From positions 92,806,968 to 92,870,967 of the forward strand of contig NC_064830.1 in assembly GCF_024166365.1 (NCBI RefSeq): a stretch of DNA of 64,000 nt, written 5' to 3'. The notes beneath the pieces were generated by a model. The model saw only the letters and a program-made list of their open reading frames with translations, was not told the origin of the DNA and did not search any database. The stretch comes from Elephas maximus indicus (taxonomy: Eukaryota > Chordata > Mammalia > Proboscidea > Elephantidae). A program made the translations under genes and the position numbers. Every line of letters starts with the position of its first letter. Position 1 is the stretch's first letter. This document shows positions 11,408 to 22,185 of this stretch, piece by piece.

Positions 11408-12069
11408 TGTGGTGTGATGGATCACTTTTGTGTGGCCTTTCTAGTTGCCATGGTTTTGTAACTCCCAGTCAAGTGATTGGGTGGGACAGTGCAGATATGG
11501 TAATTGAGGCCCACCAAAGGGATTGGTCAGTTTTGCCATCCGCTGGGTTTGAAATGAGCCACCCAGAGGTGGGAAATAAAAGAGCCCACCACCACCAAGG
11601 AAAGAGAGACCAGCAGGTCAGACCCACAGGAGACAGCACGGTCGGCTTTTCCGCCCACAGACCAAGAGAGCTGAGTGCCTTTGGGCAGAGACTGAGGGCG
11701 AGGGAGAGGCGTGCCTGAGAGCACAGCTGGGAAGAGGCTGTCTTGATGGAAGAACTGTATCCTTGAGTGCTCCTCAGCCTAAATTGTAACCTGTTACTTC
11801 CCTAATAAACCCTCTAATTGGTCTATGAGTTCTGTGTAGCCATTGCAATGAATAATCTAACCTAGTAGTAGTGGTTTTTTTTTTTTTTTTTAGTAGAGAA
11901 GTAGAGAGTGTGTGAGAGGAATGGTTGGTGTCAATTGGTGAAGATGGTGGAGAGAGGTAGCAGGTTTGACCTCTGTTTCATAGCAGTCAGCCTTGGGCTG
12001 TTGATTTTGATTCTCTTCCCGCCTTGGGAAGTTAGAGGGGTTAGACAGCACTCCCACGCCATTTTTACA
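11408..12069 (+). mobile_element. 3' LTR of the two-LTR endogenous retroelement
   Basis: Same TGTGGTGTGATGGATCAC start and ATTTTTACA end as the 5' LTR, with a CCCTAATAAACCC poly-A signal block and an extra poly-T run at 11876-11891. Followed at 12070-12074 by GCATG, the same 5 bases that precede the 5' LTR, so the 8496-12069 element retains its insertion footprint. Confidence 0.85.
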
Positions 12070-12074
12070 GCATG

Positions 12075-12499
12075 TAAAAGAAAGCTATTAGAGATGGTTC
12101 TAGAAAGGTAGTTGGGGCCAGTTTTGAATGCCAGGGCATGAAATTGACTTTCTTCTGTAGGCAGTAGGGAGGCATTGCCGGTAGTTGAGGAGAGCAGCTA
12201 GGTCAGCAAGGGATGAGGCCAAGAGGGCCTTCTGCCTAAGCTTCAGGCTCAAAGTGAGGCCAAATCCAAACCCTTGGCATGCTCTGAAAAGGCCTTGAAG
12301 TGTATGTGTAAAATGCAAGTAGGGGTAGTAGCATCAGAGCCTGTATAACTTCAGAGGGGATAATGTGAATCAAGACCACCCCGAAGTTGACTCTTATGAG
12401 GTGGAAGTCAGACATTACCTCTACTCTCTATCCTTTTTACTAATTTTGACACCAGCTGTCCCTTCCATGGCACTCTCTACTTCTCTTCTATGTTCAATA
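12075..12499. other. Non-coding stretch, no recognised feature
   Basis: Sequence between the complete LTR element and the next LTR-like segment. No family recognised and no meaningful frame. Confidence 0.45.
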
Positions 12500-13370
12500 A
12501 TCCTTTGCAATGGCCACACAGAATTCGCAGACCACACTTACAGTTAAGTGGTTTATTAAGGAAGCAACAGGGTACAACTTGGGATCAGGATCAACAGGCT
12601 ACAACTCGGGATCAGGATCAAGAAGCATGTAGGCTAAGTCTCCCTTCGCAAGTGCAGGACAGCTCTCTTAGTTCCTCTCAGCCCCTGAGGACAGGCTCCT
12701 CTTGGACCCTCAGGACAGGATCTTCTTGACCCTACCGTCTGTCACCACCTACTCTGTCGCAGGGTCCCTTCCGGGTCTGTTACTGTCTTCAGTGTTACAG
12801 TATTTGACCTGTGTTACAGCTCTTTTAGGAGGTTCCTTGCTAGTTTCTTTCTGCATTTTCTTCTTTCTACTTCTTCCTGCTTCCTCTCTTCCTGCTTCTT
12901 TCTCTCTGGAAACCCTTTGTGGGGTTGGCTGTATATGTACACAACTCCTTATCAATTTAAGGCATGGCCCCTTCCAGCGGGGGAGCCACAAACTGACCAA
13001 TCCCCTCTCTGTAGGCCACAGACACTTCATATGCATACCAGGCTATAGACACTTCATTTGCATAATAGCTTAAAGTTACTTCACTTGTATAGTCTGTAGT
13101 CACTTCATTTGCATGTACTGACCAATCCCTGCAAGGGTATATATCAATCACAGGACTAGACAAAAAATACCAAACCACAGGTTGTTGACAGCCTATCCAG
13201 GAAATGTCAATCAGCCTGGACAAAAGTAACAAACCTTCTGGGGTAGAAAACTAGGGCAAAGGTAACTCCTCGGGACACAGGGGAAAATTCTCTCCAACTG
13301 TTTTTTCCAAAGAACCAAGGCGAAAGGTCACATAAAGGAACTCATTTTACCGCAAAATGACATGATCTGC
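12500..13370 (-). mobile_element. Probable solo LTR of an endogenous retrovirus-like element
   Basis: On the minus strand it shows promoter-like text: two GGGATTGGTCAGT (inverted CCAAT) blocks, repeated ATGCAAATGAAGT-type octamer motifs (near 13015-13115), and downstream a CTTAATAAACC poly-A signal near 12550. This is an LTR-like U3-R-U5 order, but ends and target duplication were not resolved. Confidence 0.45.
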
Positions 13371-13616
13371 ATTCTAGAACCATCTTTTCTGACGGCCACT
13401 TAGGGATGAGTGAAGAGGGAAAATGAGGATGAGAACTAACGTGTGCTGAGCACCTTCTACATGCCTGTGTCTTAGCTTCCTAGTGCTGCCATGACAAAAT
13501 ACCACAAGTGGGTGGCTTTAAAGAACAAACATTTATTTTCTCACAGTTCAGGGGGCTAGAAGTCTGAATTGAGGGCACTGGCTCTAGAGGAAATTCCTTC
13601 TTTGTCTCTTCTAGTG

Positions 13617-13795
13617 AAACAACAACAACAACAAAAATGGTTGCTGTCAAGTCAACTCTGACTCACGGCAACGCCACGTGTGTCCGAGTAAAGCTGTGTT
13701 CCGTAGGGTTTCCAGTGGATGAGCTTTTGGAAGCAGCTGCTGGAAGTCCTTGGCACGCTCGAGCTTGCAGACGCTGCATGGCGTCTTGTCTTCCC
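13617..13795 (-). mobile_element. RTE/SINE-derived fragment
   Basis: An (AAC)n start followed by GCTGTCAAGTCAACTCTGAC is the reverse form of the RTE/AfroSINE tail, and GTTCCGTAGGGTTTCCAGTG recalls the SINE core. Too altered to assign to a subfamily. It adjoins the GT minisatellite. Confidence 0.55.
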
Positions 13796-14112
13796 CCATG
13801 TGTGTGTGTGTGTGTGTGTGTCTCCCTGTCCCCCGTGTGTGTGTGTGTCTCCCTGTCCCCCGTGTGCGTGTGTGTCTCCCTGTCCCCCGTGTGCGTGTGT
13901 GTGTGTCTCCCTGTCCCCCGTGTGCGTGTGTGTCTCCCTGTCCCCCATGTGTGTGTGTGTGTGTCTCCCTGTTCCCCATGTGTGTGTGTGTGTCTCCCTG
14001 TCCCCCGTGTGTGTGTGTGTCTCCCTGTCCCCCGTGTGTGTGTGTGTGTCTCCCTGTCCCCCGTGTGTGTGTGTCTCCCTGTCCCCCGTGTGTGTGTGTC
14101 TCCCTGTCTGTT
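13796..14112. repeat. GT-rich minisatellite with TCTCCCTGTCCCCC punctuation
   Basis: Eleven TCTCCCTGT blocks separated by (GT)n runs of varying length, with several GTGCGT variants. Because the GT runs change length by two bases, long Cys/Val/Ser/Pro frames on plus and His/Thr/Gly frames on minus open in several phases. None is a gene. Confidence 0.95.
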
Positions 14113-14276
14113 TCCCCTTTTTATAAGACGTCACTCAGAAAGGGTTAGGCTTAGGATCTGGTATGACCTCATTAACGTAACACAAGAAAACCCCTATTTC
14201 CGAACAAGGCCATGTTCATAGTTACAGGGGTTAGGATTTCAATATATCTTTTCAAGGGGCACAATTCAATGCATAG

Positions 14277-14596
14277 AGGCCCTTGGTGCTTTAGTGGCAT
14301 AATTCTCACTCCATGCAGAGACCTGGGTTCAATTCCTGGCCAGTGGACCTCATGCCCAGCCACCACCCATCTATCAGTGGAGGCTTGCATGTTGCTATAA
14401 TGCTGAACAGGTTTTAGCGGAGCTTCTGGACTAAGATAAGGAAGAAAGGCCTGGTGATCTACTTCAGAAAATCAGCCAATGAAAACCCTATGGAACACAA
14501 TGATTTGATTGGATCCGAAGCCCATCAGAGGGATAGCGCAGGATCGGGCAGTGTTTCATTCCTTTGTACACAGAGTTGCCGCTGCAGCTAACGGCA
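14277..14596 (+). mobile_element. tRNA-headed SINE carrying both ends of RTE (AFROSINE, long-bodied form)
   Basis: The tRNA-like head (CCCTTGGTGCTTTAGTGGCA, then AGACCTGGGTTCAATTCCTG as B box) is followed by RTE 5' UTR-like text (AGTGGAGGCTTGCATGTTGC, CTTCTGGACTAAGATAAGGA) and RTE 3'-end text (GGGCAGTGTTTCATTCCTTT). Flanked by ACAATTCAATGCATAG (14261-14276) and ACAATTCAATCCATTAG (14597-14613). Confidence 0.85.
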
Positions 14597-14639
14597 ACAA
14601 TTCAATCCATTAGAGCCAGACCCTTTTCAAATATTATGT

Positions 14640-14775
14640 GTGTGAATTGTCCTAGTGCTTCTACCAGGAAAATATTTTTTCTAGTTTACAGAGAAGAAAA
14701 CTGAACTTCAGGGAGGCTAAAGAAAGTTGCCCAGAGCACCCTGTAGTAAGAGGCTGAGCTGGAATTTCATCAGGC
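14640..14775 (-). mobile_element. MIR fragment
   Basis: Reverse MIR core: a GAAAACTGAACTTCAGGGAGG block followed by AAGTTGCCCAGAGC and GTAAGAGGCTGAGCTGGAAT. Confidence 0.65.
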
Positions 14776-15884
14776 TTGAATGCAGGGCTGTGGAGTGGCA
14801 GCAGAGAAACCAGGGACAGGCTGGACAGGAACCAGGCCGGAGCTGTGCCCTGGGACCCAACCCAGGCACCCGTAGGCAGCAGCCTCTGGGCTCTTGGTGC
14901 CTGCCGGACTAAGAGGCTGCTTCTCCACGGCAGTCATGCAGGGCAACTCTGTGTGGGGACACAGGCTGAAAGGACCTCTGAGTGGAATAAAATCAGACTT
15001 GAAAGAAAATGGGTTATTCGCCCTGTCCCCTTCACCCACATCGGATTTGGATTCAATTGACAGGGTCTTTTTATTTTTTTGGTCACAACCAATGTCTTAG
15101 CTTTAATAATGTCTTAATTTAAAAATCTTTGACATAATTTTTGGCTCTCTTTAATATGAAAAGATTTTCCTCAAAGCCTTTAATTCTGTAGTCATCTATT
15201 TTTCCAATCAGAGGTGATTCCACTGGGCTCTGCTGGTCGTAATTAATGGCTCTATAATCAGCGCTCTACTCTAAACTGCCTGATCCACCCCCACCTCCCG
15301 TTCTTTCTGGTTTCTCAATGAAGGGCTTATCTAGAAGTTGTTTTAACTTCAAACAAACACTTCATAATAGCAAATTGCAGTATGGTTTTATCAAGTGGAA
15401 CAACCTTTCCATTCTCTTTCTTCTGGGTCTGAGTGTCAGTGCAAAGCCACCCTGAGGAAACGTGCCCTCCTCTCTGGTTTTCAGCAAACATACCAAGCTT
15501 GGGAAAGCTGTTCTAAATTACACACAACACAGGTGTCTGTGGCGAATACTTATAGGACAGTGGCTGATATTTACGAGACTATCTGGTGACTTTTCCTTTG
15601 CAGATAGCACCTGACAAGTCTTTCTTAAGGGCTAAAATCATTAATTTTGGATTATTCTGATTAGTGTGAGGAGGACAGGCACCAGTCTGTCTTATAATGT
15701 GAGGAGAGTTTCTTCTTATGGACAGCAGTCATTTTGGTTTTGTGATCCACAGGATACAGCTTACCTTTTCATCTGTGCTGCCTTTTTTGTCATATAAAGA
15801 ATGAATAAGAAGGTGCAGGGAACCGCCCTGTAACTCAACGTCTGAAACTTTAATAAATGGCCTCCATTTGCCACCACGAACTAC
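14776..15884. other. Single-copy-looking non-coding interval
   Basis: The first 220 bases are GC-richer. From about 15050 to 15660 the sequence is AT-rich and repeat-poor, with homeodomain-like core motifs (GTAATTAATGG near 15240). No frame with a recognisable domain. Confidence 0.5.
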
Positions 15885-16868
15885 TTCTTTCTTTTTAAAG
15901 TAATTTTATTTGTCGTTGCTGAGAATATACACAGCAAAACATACACTGATTCAACAGTTTCTACATGTACAGTTCGGTGACATTGATTACATTCTTCAAG
16001 TTAGGCAACCATTCTCACCATCTTTTTCTGAGTTCTTCCTCCTCCATTAACATAAACTCACTGCCCCCTTAGTTTCCTATCTAATCTTTTGAGCTGCTAT
16101 TGTCAATTCGATCCCGTATAGGTACATCTTAAGAACATAATGCTCAAGGCTGACATTCTTTCCTAGTTAAGCTAAACTATTATTTGATCCTAAGAAGACT
16201 TTAGAGAATATTTTTGGTTTAATGTTTAAAGATTATCTCTGGGCAATAGTTTTGGGGATTCATTCAGCCTCCATGGTTCCAGAAAGTCTGGGTTTCATAA
16301 GAATTTGAAACTCTGTTCTGTATTTTTCCCTTTTTGATCAGGATTCTTCCACAGAATCTTTAATCAAAATGTTCAGTAACCATAGCTGGGTACCATCCAG
16401 TTCTGGGTGGTACCAGGGGCAGTTGTTCATGGAGACTGTTAGCCACACATTCCTTTTCCTCCTCCTATTCCTGACTCTCCTTCTTCCTCTGTTGCTACAG
16501 GCAAATAGAGACCAACTGTTGTGTCCTGGATGGCCACTTGCAAGCTTTTAAGACCTCAGGCACTACGCAATGAGCTAGGAGGTAGAACAGAAGCACTAAA
16601 CACTTTGTTAGGCCATTTAACTGAGATGTACCATGAAACCATGACCTTAAACCTCCAAACCAAGGAACCAAATCCCATGAGATTTTTGGTTGGACATAAG
16701 CAGGCTCAGCAGTTACTCTTTTTTGGTCATTGTTGTAAATGTATCACACAACTTTTGCCAACTGCATTTTTTATAAATGTACAACATATTGACAACAATT
16801 ACATTAACCAGCTGTTTAAACTTTCCCTTAATCTGCATTATATTTCCATCACCATAAACTGAATCTCA
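15885..16868 (-). mobile_element. L1 3' UTR (lineage-specific family), long copy
   Basis: Reverse L1 3' UTR. It shares blocks with 7795-8225 and, further in, the GCAAGCTTTTAAGACCTCAG motif also seen at 32285-32974 (reverse) and 43743-44480. It abuts the start of the RTE element. Confidence 0.7.
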
Positions 16869-17058
16869 TGCGTCTGTCAGTTTGCTCTACTGTGGAGGCT
16901 TGTGTGTTGCTGTGATGATGAAAGCTATGCCACTGGTATTCAAATACCAGCAGGGTCACCCATAGTGGACAGGTTTCAGCTGAGCTTCCAGACTAAGACA
17001 GACTAGGAAGAAGGACCCAGAGGTCTACTTCTGAAAAGAATTAGCCGGTGAAAACCTT

Positions 17059-17565
17059 ATGAATAGCAGTGGAACATTGTCTGATATAGTGCTAGAAGAT
17101 GAGCCCCCCAGGTTGGAAGGCACTCAAAAGACGACTGGAGAGGAGCTGCCTCCTCAAAGTAGAGTTGACCTTAATGACATGGATGGAGTCAAGCTTTCAG
17201 GACCTTCATCTGCTGATGTGGCACGACTCCAAATGAAAGGAAACAGCTGCAAACATCCATTACTAATTGGAATGTGGAATGTACGAAGTATGAATCTAGG
17301 AAAATTGGAAATCATCAAAAATGAAATGGTATGCCTAAAGATCAATATCCTAGGCACCAGTGAGCTGAAATGGACTGGTACTGGTCATTTTCAATTGGAC
17401 AATCATATGGTCTACTATGCTGGGAATGACAACTCGAAGAAGAATGGTGTTGCATTCATCGTTGAAAAGAATATTTCAAGCTCTATCCTGAAATACAACG
17501 CTGTCAGTGATAGAATAATATGCCTACAAGGAAGAAAAGTTAATCCGACTATTATTCAAATTTAG
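17059..17565 (+). pseudogene. RTE endonuclease domain remnant
   Basis: An open stretch of 168 codons starting ATGAATAGCAGTGGAACA. After a leader of about 70 residues comes the AP-endonuclease-type opening: MWNVRSMNLGKLE, then the strand with the catalytic glutamate in LGTSELKW. It ends early at a TAG before the rest of the endonuclease. In an intact element this domain nicks target DNA to prime reverse transcription. The minus-strand copy at 41727 begins with the same MNSSGTLSDIVLED leader, supporting this start. Confidence 0.8.
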
Positions 17566-18429
17566 GCACCAACCACTAGGGCCAAAGATGAAGAAATTGA
17601 AGATTTTTACTAACTTCTGCATTCTAAAATTGATCGAACATGCAGTCAGGGTGCACTGATAATTACTGGTGATTGGAATGTGAAAGTTGAAAACAGAGAA
17701 GAAGGATCAGTAGTTAGAAACTACGGCCTTGGTGATAGAAAGGATGGTGGAGATCACATGATTGAATTTTGCAAGACCAACAACTTCTTTATTGAAAATA
17801 CCTTTTTTCACCAACATAAATGGTGACTATACACATGGACCTCACCAGATAGAATACACAGGAATCAAATTGACTACATCTGTGGAAAGAGACGATGGAA
17901 AAGCTCAATATCATCAGCCAGAACAAGGCCAGGGGCCGACTGCAGATCAGATCATCAATTACTCTTATGCAAGTTCAAGTTGAAACTGAAGAAAATTAGA
18001 ACAAATCCATGAGAGCCAAAATATGACCTTGAGTATATCCCACCTGAATTTAGAGACCATCTCAAGAATAGATTTGACACATTGAACACCGATGACCGAA
18101 GACCAGATGAGTTGTGGGATGACATCAAGGACATCGTACATGAAGAAAGCAAGAGGCTGTTAAAAAGACGGGAGAAAAAGAAAAGACCTAAATGGATGTC
18201 AGAAGAGATGCTGAAATTTGCTCTTGAAAGTTGAGCAGCTAAAGCAAAAGTAAAAAAATGATGAAGTAAAAGAGTTGAACAGAAGATTTCAAAGGGCAGC
18301 TCGAGAAGACAAAGTATTATGATGACATGTGCAAAGACCTGGAGATAGAAAACCAAAAAGAGAAGAATACACTCAATATTTCTCAAGCTAAAAGAACTGA
18401 AGAATAAATTCAAGCCTCATGTTGCAATA

Positions 18430-19666
18430 GTGAAGACTTCTATGGGGAAAATATTAAATGACGCAGGAAGGATCAAAAGAAGATGGAAGGAATACACAAA
18501 GTCACTATACCCAAAAGAATTGGTCAATGTTCAAACATTTCAGGAGGTAACATATGATCAGGAACTGATGGTACTGAAGGAAGAAGTCCAAGCTGCACTG
18601 AAGGCATTGGCAAAAAACAAGGCTCCGAGAATTGACAGAACACCAACTGAGATGTTTCAATAAATGGATGCAGTGATGAAGTGCTCACTTGTCTATGCCA
18701 GGGAATTTGGAAGACAGCTACCTGGCCAGCCAACTGGAAGAGATCCATATTTATGTCTATTCCCAAGAATGGTGATCCAACCAAATGTGGAAATTATTGA
18801 ACAATATTATTATCACATGCAAGCAAAATTTTACTAAGATCATTCAAAAGTGGCTGCAGCAGTATATCAACAGGAACTGCCAGTAGTTCAAGCTGGATTT
18901 AGAAGAGGTTGTGGAACCAGGGATATCATTGATGATGTCAGATGGATCCTGGCTGAAAGCAGAGAATACCAGGAAGATGTTTACCTGTGTTTTATTGACT
19001 ATGCTAAAGCATCCGACTATGTGGATCATAACAAATTATGAATAACAGTGTGGAGAATGGGAACTTCGGAACACTTAACTGTGCTCATTAGGAGTCTGTA
19101 CATGGATCAAAAGGTAGTTGTTTGAACAGAACAAGGGGCTACCACATGGTTTAAAGTCAGGAAAGATGTGCATCAGGGTTGTATCCTTTCACCATACCCA
19201 TTCAATCTGTATGCTGCACAAATAGTCCAAGAAGCTGGACTATATGAAGAAGAATGGGGCATCAGGATTGGAGGAAGACTCATTAACAACCTGCATTGTG
19301 CAGATGACACAATCTTGCTTGCTGACAGCGAAGAGGACTTGAAGCACTTACTGATGAAGATCAAAGACCACAGTCTTCAGTATGGATTACACCTCAACAC
19401 AAAGAAAACAAAAATCCTCACAACTGGACCAATAAGCAACATAATGATAAATGGAGAAAAGATTGAGGTTGTCAAGGATTCCATTTTACTCAAATCCACA
19501 ATCAACACCCATGGAAGCAGCAGTCAAGAAACTAAAAAGATGCATGGCATTAAGCAAATCAGCTGCAAAAGACCTCTTTGAAGTGTGGGAAAGCAAAGAT
19601 GTCACCTTGAGGACTAAGGTGTGCCTGACCCAATCTGTGGTGTTTTCAATTGCCTCAGATGCATGA
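18430..19666 (+). pseudogene. RTE reverse transcriptase remnant (plus copy)
   Basis: Broken frames cover the reverse transcriptase in order: an EEVQAALKALAKNKAP fingers segment (18550-18640), motif A as CFIDYAKASDYVDH (near 18990-19035, Phe changed to Ser), motif B as HQGCILSPYPFNLY (near 19170-19210), motif C as CADD in place of YADD (near 19297), then LNTKKTKILTTGP. Several stops and frameshifts separate them. No autonomous activity is expected. Confidence 0.8.
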
Positions 19667-20081
19667 GGAAGTTGGACAATGAAGAAGGAAGACCGAGGAA
19701 GGGTTGACACCTTCGAATTGTGACATTGGCGAAGAATATTGAATATACTACGGACTGCTAAAAGAATGAACAAATCTGCCTTGGAAGAAGTACAACCAGA
19801 ATGCTCCTTAGAAGCAAGGATGGAAAGACTACATCTCACATATTTTGGACATGTTATCAGGAGGGATCAGTCCCTGGAGAAGGACATCATGCTTGGTAAA
19901 GTAGAGGGTCAATGAAAAAAGGAAGACCCTCAACGAGATGGATTGACACAGTGGCTACAACAGTGGGTTCAAGCATAGCAACAATTGTGAGGATGATGCA
20001 GGCCCCGGCGGTGTTTCATTCTGTTGTGCACAGGGTCGCTATGAGTCATAACCAACTTGATGACACCTAACAACACACTGA

Positions 20082-21560
20082 ACCTCAGTACTCCATAAGC
20101 AATAAGCTCCCCTTTTCTCCCTCCCTCCCATCCCTGGAAGCCACTAATAAACTTTGGTCCCTATGCATTTGCCTTTCCTTTTCTTTTTATATAAGTGAGG
20201 TCATACAATATTTGTCCTTTTATGATTGACTTATTTCACTCAGCATAATATCTTCAAGTTGTATCCATACTGTAGCATGTATCAAGACTTCATTTCTCCT
20301 ACTGGCTGAGTAGTATTCCACTGTATACATGTACCAAATTTTGTTTATCCATTCATCCTTTGATGAGTACTTAGGTTGTTTCCATCTTTTGGGTATTGCA
20401 AATAGTGCTGAAATGAACATTAGTGTACAAGTCTCTGAGTCTCTGCTTTCAAATCTTTTGGGTATATACCTAGGAGTGGAATTGCTGGGTCATATGATAG
20501 TTCTATTTTTAGTTTTTTTAGGAATTGCCACACTGTTTTCCACAGAGGCTCTACCATTTTGCACTCCCATCAGCAATGGATAAGGGTTCCAATTTCCCCG
20601 CATCCTCACCAACATTTGTTATTTTCTACTCTTCATTTTACCCATCTTAGTGGGAGTAAAATGGTATCTCATTGTGGTTTTGATTCTTATCTCTCTGATG
20701 GCTAATGACCTTGAGCATCTTTTCATATGTTTGATGGCCTTTTGAATGTCCTCTTTGGTGAAATGTGTATTCAAGTCCATTGCCCATTTTATGATTGGAT
20801 TATTTTTCTTTTTGTTGTTAAGTTGTTGAAGTTATATATATATGTATATACATTTTGATTATTAGATTCTTTTGGATATATGGTTATCGAAGATATTCTC
20901 CTAGTCAGTAGCTTGTCTTTTCCCTTTTTTGGGTGGGGGGGTAAAGGCTTTTGATGTACAAAAGTTTTTAATTTTTCTGAGGTCCTATGTATTTATTTTG
21001 TCTTTTGCTGTTTGTGTTTTTGTTATTATATTAAATAATCCATTGTTAAAAGCTAGGCCTGACAGCGTTGCCCCTGAATTTTTTCCTAAGAATTTTATGG
21101 TTTTAGTTTGCACATTTAGGTCCTTAATTCATTTTGAATTTGTTTTTGTGTATGGTGTGAGGCATGGATTCTGTTTCATTTTTCTGCACGTGGAAATCCA
21201 ATTTTCCCAGGACTGTTTATTGAGGAGGCTCTTCTTTCCCCATTGAATGGATTTAGCACCCTTGTCAAAAATCATTTGTCCATAGGTGTGTGTGTTTATT
21301 TCTGGACTCTCATTTCTATTCCATTGGTTTGTACGTCTATTGTTATGCAGTATCAGGCTGTTTTGATTGCTGTAGCCATATAATATGTTTTAACACGAGA
21401 AAGTATGAGTTCTCCTGCTTTGTTCTTCAACATTGTTTTAGCTATTCAGAACCTCTTGCCAATCCATATAAAGTTGAGGATTGGTTTTTCCATTTTCCAG
21501 AAGGCTGCTGGAATTTTGATTGGGGATGCTTTGAATCTATAGATCCCTTTGGCTAATATG
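20082..21560 (-). mobile_element. L1 3' end including distal ORF2
   Basis: Reverse L1 with text such as GACTTATTTCACTCAGCATA, GTATTCCACTGTATACATGT, TTGGGTATATACCTAGGAGT and GGAATTGCTGGGTCATATGA, extending into the ORF2 C-terminal region. Frames are broken. It abuts the 3' end of the RTE copy. Confidence 0.85.
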
Positions 21561-21784
21561 GACATATCGCAGACCGTTTCTTATGAACCTGCAGCCCAAG
21601 CTATCAAGTGTAAAGGTGCACACCGCCTGAGCCTGGCAGGCTGCATCCTGAGTGGCCAGGGTGGACTCCAGGATATGGGCCCACCCCTTGGTGGGCAGCT
21701 TAGGGCTCTTTCTACCCAATGGCTCCCCTCCCTGGGGGGCTTGGGATAATGAACCTTATGATTTATTGATTTACTTAGATATCT
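21561..21784. other. Short non-coding interval
   Basis: No repeat family or gene recognised between the L1 and the next RTE fragment. Confidence 0.4.
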
Positions 21785-22185
21785 GTTGTTGTTGTTGTTA
21801 GTTGCTGTCAAGTTGGCTCTGAATCATGGTGACCCCATGTACAACAGAACGAAGTGTTGCCTGGTCCTGCACCATCTTCAAGATCATTGATATGCTTGAG
21901 ACCATTGTTGCAGCCACTGTGTATACTGAGTGCCTTTCAACCTAAGGGGCTCATCTTCCAGCACTATATTGGACAATATTTTCTTGTGATCCATAGGGTT
22001 TTTATTGAATTACTTATGGACGTAGATCGCCAGACCTTTCTTCCTAGTCTGTTTTAGTCTGGAAGTTCCACTGAAACCTGTCCACCATGAGTGACCCTGC
22101 TGGTATTTGAATACCACTAGCATAGCTTCCAGCATCACAGTAACACACAAGCCACCATAGTATGACAAACTGACAGACGGGTGGT
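21785..22185 (-). mobile_element. RTE/BovB-type LINE, internally deleted copy (both ends only)
   Basis: The left part is the RTE 3' end in reverse, down to TTGCAGCCACTGTGTA near 21922. It then joins directly to GAGTGCCTTTCAACCTAAGG, which lies in the 5' coding leader, and continues through the 5' UTR to GACAAACTGACAGAC. About 2.8 kb of body is missing. Confidence 0.8.

Larger units (their letters stand above)
13468..14276 (-). mobile_element. MaLR-type LTR split by a minisatellite-bearing insertion
   Basis: The left part (13468-13616) starts TGTCTTAGCTTCCTAGTGCT and contains TTTATTTTCTCACAGTTCAG. The right part (about 14118-14276) holds CCTCATTAACGTAACACAAG and ends GCACAATTCAATGCATAG. Together they match the reverse of the LTR family at 1934 and 30599 and the copy at 58396. 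The middle is foreign. Confidence 0.75.
16869..20078 (+). mobile_element. Near full-length RTE/BovB-type LINE, plus strand
   Basis: About 3.2 kb, the usual RTE/BovB length. It begins with the 5' UTR block (GTCTGTCAGTTTGC, then GTGGAGGCTTGTGTGTTGCT) and ends TGATGACACCTAACAACACA. Order: 5' UTR, endonuclease, linker, reverse transcriptase, short 3' tail. The frame is broken by several stops and indels, so it cannot move on its own. Confidence 0.9.

Noticed and set aside
11371-11718. Frame of 115 codons across the 3' LTR start, and its counterpart near 8589
   Set aside because: Parallel frames exist in both LTRs because the LTRs are copies; LTRs do not normally encode protein.
13637-14221. Cys/Val-rich frame of 194 codons and His/Thr/Gly frame of 160 codons
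   Set aside because: Both are readings of the GT minisatellite.
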